A stretch of 64,000 bases of DNA from contig CAVPUH010000013.1 of NCBI GenBank assembly GCA_963708795.1, forward strand, positions 138,148-202,147, read 5' to 3'. Made by a program: the position numbers and the translations under genes. Below, piece by piece: positions 9,555 to 17,924 of this stretch (the first letter of the stretch is position 1; every line of letters starts with the position of its first letter). The notes under the pieces were generated by a model that was given only the letters and a program-made list of their open reading frames with translations, was not told the DNA's origin and did not search any database. The DNA is from DAIQRJ01 sp963708795. GTDB taxonomy: Bacteria > Actinomycetota > Actinomycetes > Propionibacteriales > DAIQRJ01.

Positions 9555-11155
9555 GCTCCGATTGTGTCCGATCTCCGGCCCCTGCCGCAGTCGCCGCCAC
9601 GGTGTCCATGTCCTCCGCGAGCACCGACGGGAGACTCCGGGGCCTGCCGACCGAGACCGACGAGCGCGAGGACGACCCCGACGACGGACATCACGACGCA
9701 CGCGAGCATGACCATCGACAGGCCGTGGACGAACGCCGCCTGGACGTCGTGGACGAGTGCCTGATCGCCCAGCTGCCGAGCGACGGCGACTCCGGCCCCG
9801 ACACTGTCGTTCACCTGGTCCTGCGCCGCCGCCGGCAACGACGCGGGCAGATGGAGACGAGCGAGGTATCCGGCGCTGAGGATGGTCCCGAGGACGGCGA
9901 CTCCGATCGTGCCGCCGGCCTGCCGGAGGGCCTGGATGAGTCCGGAGCCCGAGCCCGCCCGCGCGGGCGGGAGTGCGGACAGCGCGGCGGACATCGCCAC
10001 CGGGAGGACGACCCCGAAGCCCACGCCGGCCAGGACGAGCCAGATCGCCACGTAGCCGTAGCCGGACGACAAGGTCGTGAGCGCACCGAGGACCGAGGCG
10101 GCGGTGAGGATCACGAAGCCGACGGCGATCACGAGCGCTGGCGTGAGGCGGCGTAGTAGCGGAGCCCCGAGCCGTGTCCCGACGATGAGGCCGCCGATCA
10201 TCGGCAGCATCCGCAAGCCCGTTCCGAGGGCGTCCGTGCCGAGCACCGCGTCCGTGTACTGCGGGACCGTGAAGATGATGCCGAACATGAGGAAGCCGGC
10301 CAATGTCGCCAGTGTCGACCCCATCGCGAACGGACGCGATCGGAAGAGCGCGAGGTCGACGATCGGATTCGAACGGCCCCGTTCGAACAGCACGAAGCCC
10401 GCGAGCAGGGCGACGCCGACGACGATCGAGGCGAGGCACATCGGGTCGGACCATCCACGGCGGCCCACCTCGATGAGGCCGAACGTCAACGCGAGGAGAC
10501 CCGTCGACGAGAGCACCGCACCAGCCAGGTCGAAGCGACCCGAGGTGGCGCCGTGGGAGGCGGGCACCCACAGGGCGATCGCCACGAGTCCGATCAGCAC
10601 GACCGGCACGTTGACGAGGAACACCGACCCCCACCAGAAGTGCTGGAGGAGCCAGCCCCCGACGATCGGCCCGAGTGGCAGGCCGAGCGAGGTCGAGGTG
10701 ACCCAGACCGTGAGGGCGCGCTGCCGGTCGGCCGGTTCGGGGAACAGGACCGGGAGCACGGCCATCGAGAGCGGCATCATCACGGCTGCGCCGACGCCGA
10801 GGAGTGCGCGGTCGGCGATGAGCATGCCGGGCGAGGTGGCGAACGCGCACAGCAGGGACGCCACGCCGAAGACCCCGAGCCCGCCCAGCAGGAGGCCCTT
10901 GCGGCCGAACCGGTCGCCCATGTCTCCCGCCGGAAGCAGGAGCGCCGCGAGAACGAGCGTGTACGCCGCGCTGAACCACTGCAGTTGCGACGTCGAGGCC
11001 CCGAGTTCGTGCGAGAGCGTCGGCAGCGCGACCGCCAGGATCGTCGTGTCGAGTCCGATCGTGAGCATGCTCAGGGCGAGCGCCCCGAGCGCGAACCAAC
11101 GCCGGGTGGGCACGGACCCGGGCTGGGCAGGCCCGTCGATCTTGGCAGTAACCAT
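9544..11155 (-). CDS. MFS drug exporter, DHA2 (EmrB/QacA) type, 14 TM
   Basis: Proton-driven multidrug efflux protein. The start MVTAKIDGPAQ precedes TM1 (FALGALALSMLTIGLDTTILAVALPTL). The conserved loop motif GDMGDRFGRKG and motif C region LGLPLGPIVGGWLLQ are clear, and there are about 14 hydrophobic segments. In the sequence as given, the frame runs on past the end of the protein into the TetR gene, to 9335. A one-base shift near 9630 restores a clean end, EHVG, with the stop at 9546-9544 overlapping the TetR start. I therefore place the true end there and treat the run-on as an indel artefact. Confidence 0.85.
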
Positions 11156-11162
11156 GATTTGA

Positions 11163-11192
11163 ATGTAACTACCATTTCAGTGTCACTGTCAA
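11163..11192 (-). promoter_or_regulatory. Promoter of the MFS-TetR operon
   Basis: On the minus strand TTGACA (11192-11187) is followed after 18 bases by TTACAT (11168-11163), only 7 bases before the ATG at 11155, so the transcript would be nearly leaderless. The interval contains GTGACACTG, which is close to palindromic and is a possible TetR half-site. This is motif-based inference. Confidence 0.45.
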
Positions 11193-11196
11193 CTCA

Positions 11197-11682
11197 TCAA
11201 GCCGCGCGATCCTCCACGCGTCCCGAGCCGGCCGCGCCGCCGTCGTCGAGATCCTCGAGACCATCGGAGGCGACGGGACCGCCCACAGCCGGGACGGACT
11301 CAGCCTGTTCGGCCGTGGACTCCTTGCGAACTCGCGAGAACGCGGTCTGTCCTCGGTTCAGGTCGTGCCCCACTGCGGACGCCTCGACCTCGACGCTGAT
11401 GCCGCTCTTGTCGTCTCGTTCCCACGGCACGACCCGGAGCTTCCCGGTCAAGACGATCGGGTCTCCTTTGGTCAGCGAGGTGACCACGTTCTCCGCGAGC
11501 GCCCGGAAGCACGTGACGGTGACGAACGTGGTGCGTTCGTCGACCCATTGGCCGGTGCCGCGGTCGAAGTGGCGCGGCGTACAGGCCATGCGGAAGCTGG
11601 CGAGGGCCGTGCCCTTGTCGGTGCGAGCGAACCTGACGGCGGTGGCGACATTGCCCGTCAGCGTGACGGTGGCGTCGTTCAT
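11197..11682 (-). CDS. Single-stranded DNA-binding protein, OB fold (SsbB-like)
   Basis: 161-residue protein with the bacterial SSB OB fold: VTLTGNVATAVRFARTDKGTALASFRMACTPR, then TTFVTVTCFRALAENVVTSLTKGDPIVLTGKLRVVPWE. The start ATG at 11682 follows GAAGGAGAGC. The C-terminal tail after residue 115 is acidic but lacks the terminal DDDIPF-type tip that recruits partners in the main SSB. It is therefore probably the secondary, SsbB-type paralogue of Actinobacteria, corresponding to Rv2478c (recalled). Confidence 0.85.
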   Translation of the reverse strand: MNDATVTLTGNVATAVRFARTDKGTALASFRMACTPRHFDRGTGQWVDERTTFVTVTCFRALAENVVTSLTKGDPIVLTGKLRVVPWERDDKSGISVEVEASAVGHDLNRGQTAFSRVRKESTAEQAESVPAVGGPVASDGLEDLDDGGAAGSGRVEDRAA

Positions 11683-11918
11683 GTGCTCTCCTTCGCAGGG
11701 CGGACGGCACGTGCGGCGAGCCATGTGCAGCCGTGTCGTCGACCGGTGTGGACGTGTCGTACGGCAGCTTCACGGGCCGGACGCGTCGACGTGGTCCGCG
11801 AGCGGCACGCTGTGGGTAACTCGGCGATCGGCGCTGCTGTGGACAACAGCGACGGGCATCGTCGCCGCGAGAGGGCCGGGTCGGGTGATCTCGCGGCCTC
11901 TAGACTGACGCGCGATCA
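11683..11918. other. Intergenic region between ssb and tRNA-Arg with DnaA-box-like 9-mers
   Basis: No gene is supported here. TGTGGGTAA (11811-11819) and TGTGGACAA (11838-11846, the complement of the actinobacterial DnaA box TTGTCCACA) lie 19 bases apart in the same orientation. TAGACT at 11901-11906, 12 bases before the tRNA, is a plausible tRNA -10 element. Two boxes are too few to call an origin. Confidence 0.35.
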
Positions 11919-11992
11919 GCCCTCGTAGCTCAGCTGGATAGAGCAGCGGCCTTCTAATCCGCCGGTCACAGGTTCGAGTCCTGTCGGGGGCA
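11919..11992 (+). tRNA. tRNA-Arg (anticodon TCT)
   Basis: 74-base cloverleaf. Acceptor GCCCTCG pairs with CGGGGGC (one T-G), the D arm is GCTC/GAGC, the anticodon loop is CTTCTAA with TCT at 11953-11955, and the T arm is ACAGG-TTCGAGT-CCTGT. Position 31-39 of the anticodon stem is a C-T mismatch in the given sequence. CCA is not encoded (ACCCC follows). The 3' half is the apparent attachment site of the adjoining integrase element. Confidence 0.93.
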
Positions 11993-12039
11993 CCCCACAA
12001 ACACCCAGGTCAGACGGCGTGTCGACGCCACTTCCCGAG

Positions 12040-13226
12040 TCAGTAGAGCCTCGGTCTCGACACGCCGCGTGCCACGTCCGTGCCACTTGTCGCGGATTCG
12101 GGATCGCAGGTCATCCAGTCCGTTCGCGATCTCCACGTCCCTACCGACCACCCGTCTGGCGTAGTGCTTCGTCGTGATCGTCGCCTTCGCGTGACCGAGC
12201 CGCGCGGCAATCTCCACCGGCGACCAGCCAGCGTCATACAGCCACGTCGCATGACTCGCGCGCAGATCGTGCGGGCGAGCATCGATCCCCGCCACTGCAC
12301 AGCTGGCGACCAGATTCGATGAAGGAAGTTCGAATGCCGTATCGGCAATCCATGCCGGACTCACGAAAACGAGGACGGTCAGGTCCCGACCATCACGATG
12401 CTCGCGATCCATGTGCTCGTGCAAGACGATCGGACAGGAACCCCGGCATCGTCACCGCACGATGCTGATGCGACTTCGGCTCCTCCATCGTCACCACCCC
12501 GGCCGCCTCCGACAGCGACGCCGCCACGAGCAGCCGATTGCCGACTGTGTCGCACGAACCGACGACGAAGACCGGCGACCTCGCCGAACCGCAAACCGGT
12601 ATACGCCAACGTCAACACGAACAAGTCGAACGGCGGGCTCATTCCGACACCAGCCGCTCCACCTGCTCCGCCGTCAGCACGTGTGGCTCATGTTCGGGCG
12701 TTCTCGGAAGCCGAATCCCTCGACACGGCGTGACCGCCAGCAAGCCATCCATCTCCGCGGCCGCCAACATCTGCGACAGCAATCGATAGGCCTGCCGGAT
12801 GCGCGACGGCGACATGCCCGCGGCAGCCAGTTGCGACACCCACGCCTGCACCATCGGCCGTGTCAATGCACCAATCTCGCGCTGGCCCAGATGAGGGCCG
12901 ACGACGGACCGGACCAAGCTTTCGTACCCGACCCGGGTTTTCGGCTTCACGTTCGGCAACTCTCTCAACCAGGATCGAGCCCACTCGATCAACGGTGACA
13001 CTCGCCCGCCGCGGATCAATCCACGTTCCGCGCACCTGATCGGCTTCCACCCCCGAGAGCCATCTCTCAGCGTCCCGGCGGCGCTCGAACGTCCGCGGAG
13101 CAGCAACCGCTCACCCTGCGGCGTCCGGCATCTCGCCTGCCACCGACCGGAGGGAAGCCGCCGCAGCGCACCGAACGCTCGCCGACCAGCCAACGTCAGC
13201 CAGCCAATGACGAGTGTGCTTGACAT
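12040..13226 (-). pseudogene. Tyrosine recombinase (phage-type integrase), frame-disrupted
   Basis: Site-specific recombinase of an element integrated in tRNA-Arg. Reading across frames, the order is an N-terminal part (LPSGRWQARCRTPQG), the SAM-like core-binding domain (LPNVKPKTRVGYESLVRSVVGPHLG ... MVQAWVSQLAAAGMSPSRI), the Arg box TLAYTGLRFGEVAGLRR, and then PHDLRASHATWLYDAGW (H-x-x-R), ARLGHA and the Tyr in TTKHYARR. All catalytic residues are present, but at least three frame changes split it (near 13050, 12990 and 12560). One C-terminal frame runs on into the tRNA to 11966; another stops at 12040. It may be a decayed gene or a functional one damaged by sequencing indels. Confidence 0.8.
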
Positions 13227-13374
13227 ACTCTCGCAACGCAGCGGCCGGCACCCGACGAACTGTTCCCACCTTCACCGACCGCAGCGCACCCGACCAGATC
13301 AGCGAGTACACGATGCTCTTGCTCAAACCCAAGACCTCCGCGGCCTCAGCCACGTTCAGCAACAGCTTCTCCAT
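13111..13374 (-). CDS. Excisionase-type helix-turn-helix protein
   Basis: Small MerR-like winged helix of the excisionase family, which directs the integrase toward excision and may repress its gene. The motif MEKLLLNVAEAAEVLGLSKS then VYSLIWSGALRSVKVGTVRRVPAAALREYV is a textbook Xis fold. The ATG at 13374 is the best start. It lies immediately upstream of the integrase on the same strand and overlaps its first codons, as is usual for actinobacterial integrative elements. The C-terminal 30 residues may be out of frame. Confidence 0.75.
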   Translation of the reverse strand: MEKLLLNVAEAAEVLGLSKSIVYSLIWSGALRSVKVGTVRRVPAAALREYVKHTRHWLADVGWSASVRCAAAASLRSVAGEMPDAAG

Positions 13375-13439
13375 GTCCCCGTTCTCCGTTGTTGTCGAAC
13401 CGTCTGCAGTTGGTGGTGGTGTTCTCCCGATTGGGGAGG

Positions 13440-14690
13440 GTTCATCGGTGCGCCCGCTCGGCGTCAAGGCCGCCTGCGGCGTCGTCGTTGGTCAGCCATC
13501 CCATGCCCGCCCGCTCCGGGCCGTCCTCGCTCCGCTGCGGGCGGCCTCCGCTCCCGGCCGCCACTCACGAACGGACAGCGAGACGACGGGGCGAATAGGT
13601 CGTGCCCAGCCTGATGCGCCCTGCCAGTCGAGGCCAACGAGAGTGGTCGTCGCCCACCACCAGTGCGTCGCGCCAGGCGGCAACCTGGTGACCCCCGCGT
13701 TCACATATAGCTCCGTCCCGCCGCCCGCCCCGACGACGTGCACGGGCGCCGGGCACCCGTTACGTGTGATGCGGCGCCATGCACCACTCGAGACGCAAAT
13801 GCTCCCCTCCCACCGCAGCGAGCCGATCGAACGATTCGTGTTCCGAGGCGGCGGCACCCGGAGTCACCGCTTCTTCCTGTTGGCTCCCGATGTCAATCCG
13901 GCAGTGCATGCCTTGACCTGCGGGAACGTTTGAATCGATACATCGCGCCATGCCAGAAGGACCGACATAGGCCGAAAAAGCATCCGGTTCTGCGACATTC
14001 CATATATCAGCTATGTGCCGAAGCGGGTTTGCAGACCGGACGCAACCTTCAGCAGTCCGGTATAGCGCGCGGACCCGGAGTTCCATCCATCTTTGGTCGG
14101 ATTCTTGCAACCGCCCCCATGGACATGTCGCCGGCACAGACGGAACTCTGACGGGGTGCGTCTGACACTGACCCCGGCTGCGTACCCCACATGTCGCCGT
14201 TAGCCACGCGCGTCGAGTACTCATGGCGAGATTCCCAACAGTGTCGAGCGATTCGGAGCAGTGGCGCCCGCGTGAATCCGCTGGTCGAGACCTCGGCTCG
14301 CGGCAGCCCGACGGCAGGTTGAACGGAGAACGTCGTCGCGTCGAGTCCGTCGGCGGGAGCCTACGTGTCTTGTGACGGGCCCTATTCGCGACAGGGCGGC
14401 GTAGCACAACCGACAGCCAGGACAGTCCGGACAAACTGATGTTGTTCAAGAACACCGAACCGTCCGGACGCCCAAGCCGGATACGACAGGTCGCCGTAAC
14501 CACCGCCATTGGTTTGGTCCAACGAATACGCCGCACAGCCGATCCTCACGCTCTTCACTGTCGAGAGCTCCGCGTCACCAACGACCTGAGCCAGATGTAG
14601 ACAATGCGCATCCGATCCACGACACTGCGTCAGTACGACGGCAACTGCGGTCTCATGGCTCACTTGCGTCACAGGATGCGGGCCACGTGC
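13440..14690. other. Gene-poor, lower-GC stretch beside the integrase
   Basis: About 1.25 kb with no protein family I recognise. From about 13900 the GC content is visibly lower than in flanking DNA (for example CATTCCATATATCAGC near 14000). Open frames on both strands exist (13492-13857 and 13760-14536, both minus), but they have no start signals or recognisable motifs. It is probably part of the integrated element, either cargo or decayed sequence. I saw no copy of the tRNA 3' end here that could mark the other attachment site. Confidence 0.4.
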
Positions 14691-14707
14691 TGAAGGGTGG
14701 GCCAAGC

Positions 14708-17126
14708 ATGTCTCGACGTGCCGCTCGGTCATTGCTGGTGGCGATCACCTCATTCGTCCTCGTGGCGACGATGCAGGGCTTTGCTGTTGCCGACCCGCGG
14801 GCCGCGACGCCCACCCCGACCGTGACACCGACCGCGAGCCCGACGCCCACCGCGAGCCCGACCCCCACCGCGAGCCCGACCCCCACCGCGAGCCGAACAG
14901 CGATCAGGACGCGACGGCGAGCCCAAGTCCGAGCCCGGCGGTGAGTCGGACACCGAGCGCATCCCCGACGGCCGAGTCGAGCCGGACGGTTGAGCCGACG
15001 CCGACCGAAACGGCCAAGGCGAAGGCGGCGCCGCGTGTCGGTGTCGCTCCGCAGCTCGTGCCACCGCCGGCGACGGGGAACGACGCGGTGATCACGGTCA
15101 AGGTCGGCGGCGACCGTTTCGGTGTCAGTGGGGTGACGAGTCTTGCCGGGGTGGTTCTCGGCTTCTACGACGCGGCGACGGGCGGCGGCCCGGTCTTCAC
15201 CTGCACGTCCGACGCCGACGGGGACTGCAGCATCACGGTCGGCGAGACCCAGCCGGGTGGAGCGAACCGGGACCATCGGTACTGGGTTCGCCAGATCAGC
15301 GCCCCATCGGGTTGGTACACCAGTGCGACGGTGCGTACGGGCCAGTCGACGGCCGCCGGCACCGAGGCGACGCCGTACCGGTTCCAGACCGGGCCGACGC
15401 TGCAGGCCGGCAACACCTATACCTCTACCGCGCGACTTCATGGAGGGCACCGGGTCGAAGAACAGGTCCGCGTCGGGCGGCTTCTGGCAGAACTCGCGCA
15501 CCAACCCGGTGCTGCCCAGTACGTGCGGGCTGCGGGTGGGGCTGGTCCTCGACCTGTCCGGATCGACGTCGGGTGCCTTGCCGCAACTCAAGCAAGCCGC
15601 GAACACGTTCGTCGACTCCCTGGTCGGCACACCGTCATCGATGTCGCTGTTCTCGTTCTCCTACGACTCACCGGCTGACGGCGCGACGCAGAACTTTCCC
15701 ACCCTGACGCCGGTGTCGACGCAGGGCCAGGCCGACGCCTTCAAGGCCCGCTACGCGAACTGGTCGGCGGGCGGTGGGACCAACTGGGACCGTGGGCTCG
15801 CGGTCGCCGCGGAAGCGGCCAACCGTTTCGACGTCGTGGTCGTGATCACCGACGGCAACCCGACCAACTACGGGAGTCCGCGACAGGGCTCGGGGAGCTT
15901 CAACCGGATCCGCGAGGTGGAGAACGGCATCTTCTCGGCGAACGCCATCAAGGCCGAAGCGGCGCGCGTCCTCGGCTTTGGTGTCGGCGACGCGATCACC
16001 GCCGACTCGAACGCGGGCCTGAATCTCCGGGCGATCTCCGGACCTACCGAGTACAACGGGTCGAATACGGATACCGCCGACTTCTACCGGACGGCCGACT
16101 ACGCCGCGGCGGGGGCGGCGCTAAAGGCGCTCGCGCAGGGCAACTGCCAGGGCTCGATCACCGTGGTCAAGCAGGTGGTGCCTTCGACAGCAGCCGGCGG
16201 GGTCGATTGCCGGGGCGACCCCTGCCGGCGGATGGGACATGGCTGCCGCGGGGTCGCCCGGGGTATCGGTGGATGCGCCGACGTCGCGGACGACGGCCGA
16301 CGGCACCGGAGCGGTCAATTTTCCGCTGACATTCACTGGCGGCACCACCACCGGGCCCGTCACCGTCACGGAGACACAGCAGGCGGGCTTCACGCTTCAG
16401 CAGGTGGGCGGCGACAACGCGGTCTGTGTCCGAAGCGATACCGGCGCGTCGATCCCGGTCACCAACTCGGGCGGGTTGGGCTTCGAGGTGGGCGCTGCCA
16501 CCAGCTATCCGGTGTCCTGCACGATCTACAACCGGGCACCGAGCCCGGAAGCGAGCGTGGTGCTCGACAAGACCTGGATCGTCGACGGCACGACCTACGC
16601 CGAAGGTAGATCAACCAGCGGGCCTCGTCGCGGTCGGCCGCATCGACGGCACGATCCAGGGCTGGGGCGTCCCCCGCACCGGGTTCAGCCAGGGCGACAC
16701 CGTCGAGCTCGACGAGACGGCCACGATTGTCGGGCGCCCGTTCTGCGAGATCACGTCACGCCGCCTGACGAGCGACAACGGGACCACGGTAGATCGCCCG
16801 CTGCCGGACTCGGTGGTCTTGAAAAGCAATTGGCGATGGCCTGCTGCGGGCGAGCCTGGTCCGGTTTAGGTCTTGCTTCGGGCTCCGCTTCCCGAGCTGG
16901 ACGCGTCGTCACTGCCGACGAGCGGCAACGGCGCCGACCCGACGCGCAAGCTTCACACGGCGAGGAACCGTCTTCCCCCGTCGTCTCGTTCGCGACGACC
17001 GAGCTGAGCGGGAAGCTGACGACGGCTCCGATCGACCCGCACCCCGGCCTCGAGCCGGGCACCGAGCCGACGGGGTCCGGTGCGCCGTCCGGAGGCGCGG
17101 GCCCGGAGACGACCCGTCACGTGTGA
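14708..17126 (+). CDS. Secreted von Willebrand factor A domain surface protein (frameshifted)
   Basis: A signal peptide (SLLVAITSFVLVATMQGFAVA) is followed by a Pro-Thr-Ala-Ser-rich stalk encoded by 18-bp repeats, then a beta-rich region with SDADGDC. Next is a VWA domain: MIDAS DLSGSTSG, the Thr in GGGTNWDRGL, and VVVITDGNPT, the metal-dependent adhesion site. Two Ig/Cna-B-like repeats follow (TFTGGTTTGPVTVTETQQAGF and VVLDKTWIVDG). The frame changes at about 14900, 15430, 16210 and 16610. Near 16905 one frame reads SLPTSGNG, reminiscent of a sortase motif, but no membrane tail is visible. It is probably a cell-surface adhesin or pilus-type protein. The exact 3' end (16869 or 17126) is uncertain. 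Confidence 0.7.
14831..14898 (+). repeat. 18-bp tandem repeat encoding PTASPT units
   Basis: Nearly four copies of an 18-base unit ACCGCGAGCCCGACCCCC begin at 14831, 14849, 14867 and 14885; the last is degenerate. They encode the Pro-Thr stalk after the signal peptide of the VWA protein. Slippage here could explain the frame change just downstream. Confidence 0.8.
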
Positions 17127-17185
17127 GCCCGGCGGGGCGGGTGGCGGCTGCTGCTTGCCGCCGCCCGCCCTGCGCGTCGCGAGCT

Positions 17186-17223
17186 AAGCAAGCGCTTGCT
17201 TCGCACGTGGACGGCGGTATAGT
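17186..17223 (+). promoter_or_regulatory. Promoter with a 16-bp perfect palindrome (TetR-type operator)
   Basis: AAGCAAGCGCTTGCTT (17186-17201) is its own reverse complement. Its right end supplies TTGCTT (17196-17201) as -35, and TATAGT (17218-17223) follows after a 16-base spacer as -10. Short palindromes of this kind are typical TetR/KstR-family operators, and a TetR gene lies three genes downstream. A repressor bound here would occlude the -35 element. Confidence 0.65.
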
Positions 17224-17261
17224 CGCGGCGGCGGTCGTTCCCGGCGACCGACGAGGAGGGA

Positions 17262-17391
17262 GGTGGCCCTGGCCACTGCGCCGCACGACCGCGAGGTGAT
17301 CTCGAACGTGACGGTGGCGGTCGAGGACGGCCGTGACCGGGATGTGGCGCGGGCGGGGCGGTTGCGCCGCGGGGCCCGGGGGGCGGCGTGA
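17262..17391 (+). CDS. Possible short leader ORF, unrecognised
   Basis: A GTG start at 17262 directly follows a strong ribosome binding site (GAGGAGGGAGG) and opens 42 codons, ending at 17391 just before the decarboxylase-like gene. I recognise no family. Given the indel rate nearby, it may instead be the true N-terminal part of a longer gene. Confidence 0.3.
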
Positions 17392-17402
17392 CGGCAGGGG
17401 GT

Positions 17403-17924
17403 ATGGCTGCGCCGGCCCCGGCGCGACTCCAGCCGGTCGACGTCGGCGATCCGAGCACCCCGCTGCTGCGCGTGATCGGCAACAACGCCGTCGTCGCAGA
17501 GCTCTTCCGGACGATGACGGACGTGCTCGTCCGCCGTTCGCGGCTGCCGGCACGCACGCGGTGGCTCGTCACCATCCGGATGGCGGCACGGTGCGGGTGC
17601 GGGACGCGTTCGGCCGCCATGGCGCCGAAGCGGCCCAGCCCGGCCTCCGCGACGCCGCGCTCGCGTCGCCGGACGCATCCGACCTCGCGGACGACGACCG
17701 GGCGATCCTGCAGCTCGTGGATCGGCCTCTACGAGACCAACGACGTCGACGACGCGCTGTGGGCTCGGCTGGCGGAGCGATGGAACCCGTCGGAGCTCGT
17801 CGAGCTCGTATCGCTGGCGGGTCTGTACTGGATGGCGTCCGCCGTCGCGAACGTGTCACGCGGGGACGAGCTTGCGGATGGACGCTCGTGGCGGCGCAGG
17901 GCTCTCCTATCGCCGACGTCGTGA
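17403..17924 (+). CDS. Carboxymuconolactone decarboxylase/AhpD-like protein (frameshifted)
   Basis: AhpD-fold helical protein of the carboxymuconolactone-decarboxylase family; members decarboxylate ring-cleavage lactones or act as alkylhydroperoxidases. Visible pieces are ELFRTMTDVLVRRSRLPARTRWLVTIRMAARCGCG, a middle part readable only in another frame (about 17590-17710), and the C-terminal helices LVELVSLAGLYWMASAVANV. The start ATG at 17403 follows GCAGGGGG. The stop at 17922-17924 overlaps the GTG of the ligase gene (GTGA), indicating translational coupling. It is the first enzyme gene after the palindromic promoter. Confidence 0.7.
   Translation: MAAPAPARLQPVDVGDPSTPLLRVIGNNAVVAELFRTMTDVLVRRSRLPARTRWLVTIRMAARCGCGTRSAAMAPKRPSPASATPRSRRRTHPTSRTTTGRSCSSWIGLYETNDVDDALWARLAERWNPSELVELVSLAGLYWMASAVANVSRGDELADGRSWRRRALLSPTS

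Noticed and set aside
8940..11099. 719-aa minus-strand ORF across TetR and MFS genes
   Set aside because: It is a GC-rich shadow frame; only its last part coincides with the real TetR. The rest is the MFS gene read out of frame.
11800..11850. Chromosomal replication origin
   Set aside because: Only two DnaA-like boxes and no dnaA/dnaN/gyrB nearby.
11770..12000. 76-aa minus-strand ORF reading PDRTRTCDRRIRRPLLYPAEL
   Set aside because: It is the antisense translation of the tRNA-Arg gene, a well-known spurious protein in databases.
14831..14898. CRISPR-like repeats
   Set aside because: Units of 18 bases are directly tandem with no spacers and encode a Pro-Thr stalk. No CRISPR array or cas gene was seen anywhere in the window.
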